DNA from: Gorsachius magnificus | Lineage: Eukaryota > Chordata > Aves > Pelecaniformes > Ardeidae | Reading direction: 5' to 3' | Length of the DNA stretch: 64,000 nt | NCBI GenBank assembly: GCA_034008185.1 | Contig: CM067089.1 | Span: forward strand, 22,602,213-22,666,212 | Shown here: piece by piece, positions 50,811-61,600 of the stretch | Position numbering within the stretch: position 1 is the stretch's first letter | Layout of the letters: each line of letters opens with the position of its first letter | Program-made: the position numbers and the translations under genes | The notes under the pieces: generated by a model | Database searches by the model: none | Told to the model about the DNA's origin: nothing | The model's input: only the letters and a program-made list of their open reading frames with translations

Positions 50811-51520
50811 AACCTTTCAGAGTCAGTAGCAGATCTTGAGTAGTGCTCATTCAGCTGTGTTGGACAGGGCAGAGAAGTTGAGATGTGCAAGAATAAATAC
50901 GCATCCTCTATCAGTGCCAACAGAAGGAAAGGTGAAGGCAGTGCTGCAGGTGAGTTGGTTCTGGGGCTTGCCCCGAACACAGAGTGTGCCGTTCCTGAAG
51001 CTTTGATGGTGTGAGCTGTTATTTCAGTGTCTGTGGGATTCTGTGTAGGAGCTAGGGGTGACCAGGGAAAAGCGATTTTTAAGAGCAATTGGTAGGAGCA
51101 CTTCCTAGCTCATGAAGGTCCATGACCTGTCCTCATTCTGATGGCACCTGGAGAGCATGCTGTGACAGTGCATGTCCTTCGGGTAGTGTGTACGCTGTAT
51201 TCTCTGCTGATGGCAGAAGCAGGTGTAGTTGATGAAATACATTGTTGTTTTTTTTCTTGGGGGAATATTTTGGGTTTTATTTATCACTTCTACATCTGTG
51301 AAGTTCCTTGGGTTGTCTTCCCAAACTTCCCACTGGCTGTTTGCCCTGCATGTCTAGGACTAGTGGGGCAGATAAGGTTTCATGTGAATCGTGATTGATT
51401 TTCAACATCTAGTGTGTGGTTGTAAAAGGGTCTACTAGCAATAAGCCCAGAGGAATATATTGATGCGTTCCCCCTTTCCCTTGCTCTCTGACCCATTGTG
51501 CCACCTTCTGTCATTGATCT

Positions 51521-51694
51521 TAGAATCATAGAATTGTTTAGGTTGGAAAAGACCTTTAAGATCATCAAGCCCAACTATTAACCTAACACTGCCATTCCAC
51601 CACTAAACCACGTCCCTAAGCACCTCATCTACCTGTCTTTTAAATACGTCCAGGGGTGGGGAGTCGACCACTTCCCTTGGCAGCCTGTTCCAGT
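51521..51694 (-). mobile_element. CR1 LINE 3' fragment (minus), short
   Basis: The last 170 bp or so of a CR1, on the minus strand. The 3' octamer end lies at 51521 (TAGAATCATAGAATTG on plus). It continues through AGGTTGGAAAAGACCTTTAA and the end of the ORF2 frame and is truncated at about 51694. Same tail type as the copies at 29876 and 40455. Confidence 0.93.
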
Positions 51695-52071
51695 CTTGTG
51701 ACCTTTCAGTCACACATGCGCAGTCAGACCTGGTGAGGAGTCAAAGCCAGCCTTAGCGTGTGAATCTGTCATCAGCCATGGAAATATTGGTTCCTCATCT
51801 GATAATACCCATTCCTTCATGATAGCTGTGCCAATCCTGCAGTGGGGCACCTTTGATATGAAAGGACACCGTGAACTGTACTCATCCTGCCTAGCCAGCA
51901 GTAAATAAAAACAAAGTATGAATCTCTGTGCTGGATGCAAGCTTTTTCTTTGTGGTGCTGACAGTATCTTTCTGTTACTGTGGTTCCTGCTAGGGAAACA
52001 AAGAATTTAAGGATCTTGGAACTCTCAATTTCCTCCTGGCTGAGTAAAATAAAAACTGGGTTGACATGTTT
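51695..52071 (+). other. TLL2: TLL2 intron 1, between CR1 and LTR
   Basis: Nothing recognised in this 377-bp spacer. Confidence 0.75.
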
Positions 52072-52076
52072 GCATC
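52072..52076. repeat. Target-site duplication, left copy (GCATC)
   Basis: Five bases directly before the LTR's 5' TG, identical to 52609-52613. Confidence 0.85.
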
Positions 52077-52349
52077 TGTCCTGGTTTCAGCTGGAAAATT
52101 AATTAGTTAAATAAAGTTCATTTTCTTCCTGGTAGCTGGTATAGCGCTGTGTTTTGGATTTAGTATGAGAATAATGTTGGTAACACCCTGATGTTTTAGT
52201 TGTTGCTCAGCAGTGCTTACACCAGTCAAGGACTTTTCAGCTTCCCCTGCCCTGCCAGGTGCACAAGGAGCTGGGAGGGGGCACGGCCAGGACAGCTGAC
52301 CCCAACTGGCCAAAGGGCTATTCCAGACCATATGACATCATGCTCAGCA

Positions 52350-52355
52350 TATAAA
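52350..52355 (+). promoter_or_regulatory. LTR TATA box
   Basis: TATAAA within the solo LTR, about 150 bp upstream of its ATTAAA poly(A) signal, as expected for the U3 promoter. Confidence 0.6.
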
Positions 52356-52498
52356 CTGGGGGGAGCTGGGTGGGGGGCAGTGACTGCTGTTCAGGGACAG
52401 GCTGGGCATTGGTCGGCTGGTGGTGAGCAGTTGCATCATGCATCACTTGCTTTTTATATTGTTTTATTATTATTATTTTACTGTATTTTATTTCAATT

Positions 52499-52504
52499 AT
52501 TAAA
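52499..52504 (+). promoter_or_regulatory. LTR poly(A) signal ATTAAA
   Basis: ATTAAA variant signal inside the LTR, downstream of its TATA box. It marks the probable R/U5 region. Confidence 0.55.
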
Positions 52505-52608
52505 CTGTTCTTATCTCAGCCCACGAGTTTTCTCACTTTCACTCTTCCAGTTCTCTCCCCCATTCCACCGTGTGGTCCTTAGTTGCTGGCTGGGGTTAAA
52601 CTGTGACA

Positions 52609-52613
52609 GCATC
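52609..52613. repeat. Target-site duplication, right copy (GCATC)
   Basis: Five bases directly after the LTR's terminal CA, identical to 52072-52076. Confidence 0.85.
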
Positions 52614-55600
52614 ACCTCCCTGTCAGCATTGTAGTTCCACAGCCTCCATTGTACTGACGTATCTCAGGAGTGGTGTGTGTACTGCACGACTTCTGAGCGT
52701 CCAGATAAATGAGTGAAACGTGGATGTGAGGCCACTCGTATATTTGAGCATGGAGAAGAAATTGTCATGCATTGGTTGCTTTGTTTGAGGAAGGGTACAT
52801 TAGGAACTGAGTTATGTTTTCTGGACTACCTTAAATACTACATTTCTAAACTTCCTCAGACTTCTAGACCCTGGTAATACCCCTTTTTGCCAGTGGATTT
52901 GCCTGCTCTCAGCTCTTCAGTGTCTGATGGTGAGGGAGCTCTGTCCTCTCTTGTAGGTGCATGAAGAGTGGGTGAAGGTTTGCTCCTCACTGTACTGGAG
53001 GGGAATCAGAACGAGTACAGCTTGACGACCTCCGTGCTAGGCAATGCTGCTCTGTGGTGGTTTTAATCTTGTGCAAGGTTAGTATTAAAGTACCATGTAG
53101 GGAAGCCCTGGCATTTGATGGGTTAAAAGTTGTGGTGTTGGTGTGGCTGCAGAGGGATGACTGACAGGAGGGAGAGCAGATCTGCTGCTGCAGGGTTATT
53201 ACTATAGCTCAATAGCTGCAAGCTCTTTGATGGGGGCAGCCCTTCTGGAAAGTGCTTGCATTTTTCTTTCCACTGATCCAGAGCTGGCATGGGAATCTGC
53301 TCCCTGAGCGGGCGAGCGGGGGGCAGATCTCCCTGCTCATCCTTTCTGCTAATGGTGGGAGGGAAAGGGGTTTGCTACAGCTCCCTCAGGCTCTCCTCCC
53401 GAGCTAATCCCCTGTCCGGGGCATCTGCTGGAGGAGCAGGTGGTGGTGAAAACCGGCAGACACTGGAGCAAATGCCTGGGCACCGAGTCCTCTTTCTGAC
53501 CCGGCACAAGTGTCCTTCCGCAATAAATGAGCCACCTCCCATTTCTGGTACCTTCCCTTTTCCATGGTGCTGGTGACCCTGCTTCCTGCCTGTGCCCAGA
53601 GGTGCTCCTGGCAAGGCCTGGCTTAACTGCTGTGGGAAACCTAAACTGGTTTCTAGTTTGCAGTTCTTTGGGCTGGAGTTTTTCCTGACGCTGGTCTGCC
53701 TGGGGCTGGGAAGTGTTTTCAGAGCCTGAGCCAAAAAAGGGCTTCGCTGCCTCTAAGCAAGGCTAATGCAGGGAGACCTTACTGGCACTGTTAAATCCTG
53801 GCAAGTGCCTGAAAGCAGCTCCGTCCCCTCTCCCCTTTGCTCCCTGCTTTTGTCAAACTGCAACCTCCCACTTCAAAGACAGGCACGCTCCTGACACAAG
53901 GCTGTTTGCTATACAGAGGGCACAAACAGCTCATCAGGGGAAGAAGTTGTCTTCATTCCCTGTGCAAAGTCAATTTATTAAGTCTGGGAAATGTCGAAAT
54001 TGGAGTTGCTTTTGCATCTTCAATCCGGCCCTGCTTACGTGTTGTGATAGTCGCTAATTACATGACTGCATTCCGCTGCTCCTGGAATAGATCCAGCTGT
54101 GGGGTGGAGGGGACTGGTGACGACAGGGATCCTTGCTCTTCTCTTGCAGGGCCAAGGAGGTGCACACTGAGCAAGGATGAAAAAACCCTGTGTCTTCTAG
54201 ACAGCTGGGTTGCACCATGGCAGAGTCTGTGCTGATGCTCTGTATCAGTGCTCCTACGAGGTCCTGGGGAGGACAGTCTTCCCTCCCATCTTCTTTCTTC
54301 TCCTGGTATTGGTGAGCTGTGGCAAGCGAGCAGAATCCTGGACTGAGCTGGTTGAGAACAAGCAGCTGTAGCTCATCTTCACTGAGAGACCCTCCAGTTT
54401 CCATGAAGTTGTAGGAGATATTATGTATTAGTGATCAAATGTGACTGGCAAGCACTAAGAATGAGCTGGCAGTTTCTGGAACTGTGGAAGGCAGACCATA
54501 ATTGCCTATGCATAAAGCACAAGCCTTGTTCAGTGTCATCTTCTGCTGGATGCTTTAAGCAAGTCTTGCTATGCAAGGGGACAGAGCTCAGTTAGGCTGG
54601 CCTTTCTGTCTGGCCCTCCCTAGGAGGTGAAGGATTAATGATGCCTCCTTCAAATTACTTAACACTGTGGTTTTGTGCTGATTCCTCTCATCTGCTGCGA
54701 TGTGATACAATGCTGGATGCCATGAAGGGCCTTTAAATGGCAAACAGCTTCCACCTGAGATCCTCCTGACTTCAGAGCCTTTGATTCTGGTCTGGAGCTG
54801 GGCCTACTAGCAGTCATATTTTGTATGAATTCCACCACCTTGCCTTTGGAGATGGCCACGTGTTGATTTTCCTTCTATAGCCCATCTCCAGCGTACTGAT
54901 TTCCTTTGATGAGAAGGCTTGTGTGTTCTGCAGTGACATTCCCAAAAGCTGCATCTTACCGTGAGGAGACAGACTGTGACGGAGCGCCTGGATATGTTCC
55001 TAGTACTCTCCAAGGGCAGCCTTCCGTTACTGTAGCCTCACCCTTGCATGTCCTCCAGGCTTCCTGCAGAATCCAGGGCATGAAATAGCTCCTGTAATTT
55101 GGACCCACGGGAAGAGGCTGAACTGGAGAGGACCCTGCACTACCCGTGGCGGAAGCAGAGGTGGCTGCTGTTAGCATGCTGAATCGCACAGCATTTTCAT
55201 TCATTCCAGCTGTTTAACGGGATTACGTGAAGAGTGGCTTCTGCCTGCAGGCACTTAGTGCCTATGGAAATCTGCAGCTGTCTGGATCGGTTACGTGCAA
55301 ATCCAGTGCCTCCCCTTTATGCATAGCAATTTATGAATGATGGAAACCATGTGAATCAATTGCATGAGTAATTTTTCATGTGCTTCGTCTGATTTGAGGG
55401 GCACTTTCAGGTAACTGTGTCTGTGGTCCCAGACAGCTTCCCTAAAGAGGGAGGAGATGCTTCAGGATGGCCACTAGGTGTAGGAGTAGGATAGCTTTGG
55501 TGAATGTGAATCTCCTTGCCTTGGGCAATGAGAAACACCCCAGTCTGCCAGTGAACGTGGAGCTGAACACCCCTGTCTTCTGCTTGGTCTGACTGCCCTT

Positions 55601-58600
55601 TCTGTAGCATGACTGCCTTGTGAAGGGACAAGGACTTGAAACCCTTCAGCCTCAAGAGAGAGGAAGGTAACCCCAGCTCCTTGGTGCTGGCCAGCAGCAG
55701 ATGGTCTATCTAATGGTGGAGCACTGGGCTGGGGAGCTGGGACATCCAGCTCTACCTCGGATTCTGTGGCCAAAAAAAATTGCTTCACTTCTCCAGGACA
55801 GGCTGAGAAACATATCTTTGGATGGCTGTTTGGGACATCTATTTGGTGCCTGCTTCAAGCAAGCTTTGTCTAAAGAGATGAGGTGTGTTTTACCATGCAA
55901 GGCCTGGTCCAGTAGGTACTTTCTTGGGGTGCAAGTATAACATAACATTATTGACAGGGAAAATAGTGGCATTGATGTACTTTCTCCTTTGAATTTTTAA
56001 ATCCTTCTAATAGTCTCCTCTTTGTTTCCAAATACAGATATTTATTGTCTGCTTCCCTGACCAGATCTACCTTTTGGAGAGCAGTATCCCTGACTGAAGA
56101 CCTTATCTGTCTATCTGCCCAGTCTTCCCATCTACCCAGCTACAAACCATTAGTTTGGATGTGGGCTTGTTGTATTATGGCAAATGACCTGTTGCCAGGC
56201 TGAAACTAAGCAGGAAGCCATGATGCATACATTAAAAGTGAGATGCTAATTTCAGATGGTATAGCAAAATGTGGAAACATGAAATTATAGCTTTCATGGA
56301 GCCCCAGAGCTTCATTTATGTTTTCAGGAGTTCTAACAGCTACAGCCTGGCACCTGATGGTAACGTCTGGATGTAAGCAAAAAGCATGCCTGTCCTGTGA
56401 GTAAGTAAGTTCTTTGGAACCAGGAGCAGGGGATGGTTGCACTGCATGACCTGATGGATTTTCTTCACGTGTTGAGGTGTTCATTGCAGGTCTTTTTCAA
56501 AGTCTGCTCACCGCGGTCTGCAAAGCGTGTTGCTGTGGTGGCGTGGTCCCGGGAGGAGACAGTGTTTGGACCGGTCAGCAGCATCTGACTGTGGAAGGGG
56601 CTGGGGAAGCCCAGGCAGACCTGGGAACAAAGGAGCTGTTGCTCCAAGCTGCCTGGTGAAACCTTTCTCTGTGGAAGCCAGATAATCTCCCCATTTATTT
56701 GCAAGTGGCATTCGGTCACAGTTTTTTGGCAACATATGGAAAATGTTTAAATTAGCTGCATGAGCCATACGTGAAACAGATGCATATTCTTGAGCAGGCT
56801 TTTGTCATTGATGTTTGAGCGAGTGAAGGGTGCAGCTGGCTCGCTTGGGAAGTGGGGAGCATGCCCTCACCCAGATGTAGCTGAGTGCTTGAAGTGAAAC
56901 AGAGAACCAGAACGTTACAGGATGCGTGTCGATAAAGACCGGCTTCTCATGGGCACCTACTGCACGAATAAGATGACTGGGTGTAATGACACTTAACTCT
57001 TCACTGCTTTCCTGGTTGCTCACTGCTGGTGCAGGATCGGTTGTGTCAGTAGAAGACTGTACGGTCCATGACTGTCTTGTTTGTGTCTTCCACTTGTACG
57101 CTGGCATATCAACATGCTAGTTTAAAGCTCTGATGTCTGATCAGAGCAAAATTCTGTACCTTTCCGAGCCATGTAGGTAAATGGAGAGTAATGAGATATT
57201 GTTGAAGAAAGCAAAACATTGCGGCTGCTGTGGCTTTTGGTTGTGAATCTTGAGAGGAATTTTGTATGGGGAGAAATTGCACCCAAAATTGATGCCTCTG
57301 TAACTGGAGCTGTGACAGACTCTGAACGTTAAACCCTTGTGGAGCTCCATGCACTGGGAGGATTGTGTTGCTGCACAGTCCGAGATGCTCACTGCGGTGT
57401 GTGTGGCTGGGACCATAAAAAGTGGCCTTGAATATTAAGAGGATTTACTTTGTGTGTGCGGCTGGGATGGAATAGACCAAGGTGGGAGTTGCTGAGGCTG
57501 CAGTGATGGTTGCGTGGATGTTTGGATGGCTGAGTTTAGCTGATGTGGGACAGCAACACCAAAAGACAAGAACGGAGAGTTTATGGCAGTGGGGTTCAGA
57601 AAAGGGTGAGGCCACAGTGAAAGCAGAGCTCTGGGAGCACAGCTGATAGGGCTGACTGGAAAGGAAGAGGGTTTGGGGCATCAGAAGGAACCACCCAGAG
57701 GAAGGCCGTGGTGGGATGTGAATCTCTCCTACCCAGGCAACGCTGTGATTTTTTGTGTGCCGCGCCAGGGCATCTGCACGGTGCAGTATTCACCTGTGGG
57801 TGTGCTGCTGATGGGCTGGTAATGCTCGCCACCACAAAGCAGACTTGAAGAGTGTCCGCTGGGGTGAGCTGCTTGGATCCTTTGGCACGTGTCTCTGAAG
57901 GTGCAGATCCAGAGAGGTGTTTGAACAGGCTGCTGGCAAGGCTTACCAGCTGTGGAAGAGGGAGCAGGAGATCCCGTTTACTCTATATGTGCGATGAGAA
58001 AAGGCAGTCGCTGTTTTTTCAGACTTTCTTGTAAGAGTTTAAAACAAGCAGGGAATTACGGGAGGGGCACAGGGTGTTTTAGGGGGCTTTGTCTCCCTGA
58101 AACAAGTGTCCTTGCAGCAGTCGCTGAGCTAGCAGTACAGTTCGCAACCGGGGCATTGCTGTATCCTGCAGGGTTGTCCCCTTCTGGGAAAGCCACATCT
58201 TTGGATTACATGGTACTAGAGGTCAGGTTTCTGTGACCAAGGTGAGTTACTTGGCAAATGCCTGTTTCTGGGCACATCAGTGGTATGGGAAGTTTCCCTG
58301 AGGTGCGCAGTGACCCTTTTCGGGCACTGATGGGCTGAGCCCTCCCCAGGCTTCTGGGCACCAGCAACCACCTACAGGCACAGGCAGTGCAGGGGGTTCC
58401 CTTTGCTGTAAGCATCAAAGGCTTCAAATCTAGAACCAGTGTGTTTTCGAACTTCACAGGTAAACCAAACAGCTGTTTGAGATGCCAAATACGGATATTT
58501 TGGCTTATGGATGAATCTGGGTGAAACATCTCTTGGGATGTGTTTTGACCTTTGCTTTTTTTTTTTTCTTGGTTTGTTCATCTGTTTCTTTGAACTGGTT

Positions 58601-61600
58601 TTGGCCGTGGCAATACCCACCCGGAAGCATCCTTGTCACAGGCGTTACTCTAGTAATGTTTTGCGTGCTGCAGGGGGTGGAGCGCTTCATTTTGCAAGGT
58701 TATTTTTAACTCCTAAATACTTGTGGCGAGGCCAGTCCAGGATGGTGGCTGGATTCTCCGCAAGGAAGGGCTGCGCTCCACTGCCAGGGTGAGCCATTTC
58801 CACTCCTCCTGCTCGGGCTGCTGCTGTAATTTTCCGTGTGTAGTATCTCCCTCTGAGGAGTGTTCATAAAGTTTGATTTTTAGAGGGAAGAAGGAAGAAA
58901 GGAGATAAAATCTGCTCGTCTCTTTTTGTTGTGTGCTTGTTGTTGTTGGTTTGTTTTTTGCTGGGAGAGGAAAAACACATTTTTGTGTGTTGGCCCTTGT
59001 TAACACAAGATAAACGCTGTGGTTCAGACTCCATCACAGCCCAGTATGTGCCTGGGACAGTGCTGGTTCCAACCTGCTTTGTCCTTGGTTTCTCTCCTAA
59101 ACTTGTGTTGCTCGCTGCTTTTCTCTGTTGTGCTACGAGATGGACTCACCTGTTTCCTCTGCTATCACCCCTTGCTTTTCCTTGACGCTGTGATTTCACA
59201 GCTTGCGAGGGTCCCAGCCCTGTGGGATGCTCAGCTTTTCATTCCCTGGAGTGAGCTCAGCGGTCTGTGGAGGTTCTTGCTGGCTCACAGAGCAGGACTG
59301 TGGCATTTGCCCCGTTCCCAAGATTTCACATATGGACAACAGGGGTTTTTTTTGTCTGTCTGTTCTGCTGGGCACCTATGCTTGGCTTAAGGCATGAACC
59401 CCGCTATAGTCTGGGGGTGCCTTTGGTTACATCCTGTGCCCCCACCACGCCACTCAGTGCTGCAGGCTCTCTGGCTGCTAATCTCATTCTGATCTCTTCA
59501 TTGTTGTTTTTTTGGCAACCCAAATTCCCCACCCAGGCCTGAGAATTTAACATCAGCACATTTGCATGACTGATCGGATTTGTCTCGCTTCTATGACGAC
59601 ATTGTTTCTATGGAAAATTAATGGATTCTCACGTTGTATTTTTAATGGCTGAAACCACCCCCCTGCCACCCTCCCATCCCCAAGCTCTCAGAGGGGAAGT
59701 CTGTAAACAGCTCAAATTAGCTATCCCCCGTAAATAGCTCCCATTTCTTTCCTGCCTGCTGTCCATTTCTTTTCTCTCTTCCAACAGTGCTGCAACACTC
59801 CTCTCCTGGTGCTGGTGGATAAAGAACAATGAGTAAAATGAGCCTATGTTTGCTTTCCTTGTCTGGCCCTTGAATAGACGTGATCTATCATGAACTACCC
59901 CCTTTCATCCAGGACCATGGGGTTTTAAATTGTCAGCCTGCCTTAAAGTTTGCTCCAAGCGGGCCTGGGTTGTTACCTTCCTTTTTCGAGGATGCAGCTC
60001 AGCTAATGGCTCTGCTTCTGTTCATTTTCATGATTAACCCTTTTTTTTTTTTTGGCGGGTGGGCAGGTGGCAATGAATTTCCTGCCCTGTCTGTTTGGGG
60101 TCACCTGCTCCCCTGCCGCATTGCTTGGGGTGGAAGCAGTGAGGTTTTAACACCTAGCGTGCCGGGGAGAAGGGCCAGGTTTTGCAAAGGAACCTGCTGC
60201 CTGGAGGAAGGACAAACCTCCCCACATGATGCAGTTCAATAAGCTGGAAGGGTTTGCTCTGCATGGTGGGCATGGCTGGTGAAAAGTCCTCAGTGCAGGA
60301 CAGTACTTAGCCACCAAATCACTCCAAATGAAGGTTAGGGCTACAGCAGTTTTAGTCTTAAATTTTCTTCTGCCATTTCTAAGGTTATTATTCCTCGACT
60401 TAATTTCAAGGAATAAATCCAGGGCAAGTCCCATGGTATGGGAATTGCCTAAGGAGAAGGTCTGACCTGGATTGTCTTCTCCTGGAAGACTGAAGCTGGT
60501 GGCCAGGAGGCTCGGAAAGACTCTTGTGAGCCAGCTGTTGAGGGGGACACAATGTTTTAGGTCAAGGTCTCCTAACCCATGGTACCAAGAAAGTATTGTT
60601 GAATAAGGACCTGAATGCCTGAGACAGAAACTGCTGGTAGCTTGGCCCCAAGCTTGTCCTTGGGGAGACACTGGGGTGAGCAGGTGATCCCTAACTGCCC
60701 CCCAGCCTTAAACAGTTGACTGCTGAAGATCAGGGCCTGTCCCCCACACGGTGAGGGTCCTTTTGAAAAGAGCTTGTTCCATTGCCACATGGCTGGACTG
60801 CGCTCGGTTGTCCTTCTTTTCCTGCCTACCCCAGGCTTGGCTTTTGCACTGGGGTGTGCTTGCTGCTGCAGATCTTGCTTTCAACCCCCAAACCCGAGGG
60901 GAGGTGCTGTCTCTGAGGGTAGGTGGAGTTATTGGGGGAGCTCAGCTGAGCTTGGTGTTCCTACCTTCTGGTTTTAGGTCTGGATATCTGGAGTACAAGA
61001 CGAGCCTGGTACCTCAGCCAGGAGGTCATGTTTGAGGGTGGAATAGGCTTTGCCTTAGTGCTTTGGTAATTAAGATGCGCTGCTACAAATGGCAGGCAGG
61101 CAACTGCGGGGACCTGACTGCTTAGTTACTTAGGACAAGAACATTGCCAGTTTTTTAGACAAAAACGCTGAAGGTATGGAGGTAAGGTAAGGTGGTTGAT
61201 TTGAATTCTGGTGGTGGAGGGAGAAAAGGGGGCAGGAGAGAATCTGCTCTGTGCTGGCGGAGGCTGGGCTGAAGCAATCAGCTGTGCAAAGTGTTACTTT
61301 TCTGGATGCGATTGTTGCTTGGGGCTTTGGATTATATTAGCGTGGAAAAAATGCCTCTGAGTGAAGGGCCACAAATCATAGCTGGGCCAATAGGGAGGGA
61401 AAGAGGACTATAAAACAGGAAATCAATTTAATACTCAGTGGGTGTTTGCAGCGTGCTCACCCTTCCTTCAAATTGCCAAAGGAAAGATTAATTAAAGTTA
61501 TATTGAGCAGCAAAAATGATGGAGGGTGTGAGATGGGGCTTGCATGGTACAGCTTTCTCCATAATTAATTGACAAAGGAATTCTTGGATTTCATTACCCA

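Larger units (their letters stand above)
40955..51520 (+). other. TLL2: TLL2 intron 1, middle part
   Basis: Unique-looking intronic DNA. Small repeats only: a 31-bp tandem pair at 43443-43504, T/TTTG-rich sequence at about 47881-47922 and A20 plus (GA)5 at 50781-50810. Long open frames (44782-45249 plus, 46223-46699 minus and others) match nothing I recognise. No exon seen. Confidence 0.75.
52077..52608 (+). mobile_element. Solo LTR of an avian endogenous retrovirus (ERVL-like)
   Basis: 532-bp element starting TGTCCTGGTTTCAG and ending in TGTGACA, the TG...CA ends of an LTR. It is flanked by a perfect 5-bp duplication GCATC, the size typical of ERVL (class III) insertions. Internal signals lie in LTR order: TATAAA at 52350-52355 and a poly(A) signal ATTAAA at 52499-52504. 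I recognise the sequence as an LTR type found in many copies in neoavian genomes. No gag, pol or env sequence is next to it, so it is a solo LTR left by recombination between two LTRs. It lies in TLL2 intron 1 in the same orientation as the gene. Confidence 0.9.

Noticed and set aside
52200..52634. 144-codon plus frame as a possible gene
   Set aside because: It lies almost entirely within the solo LTR and has no retroviral protein motif.
60147..60671. 174-codon minus-strand frame
   Set aside because: Composition-driven, with no domain or motif; overlapping plus-strand frames are equally open.
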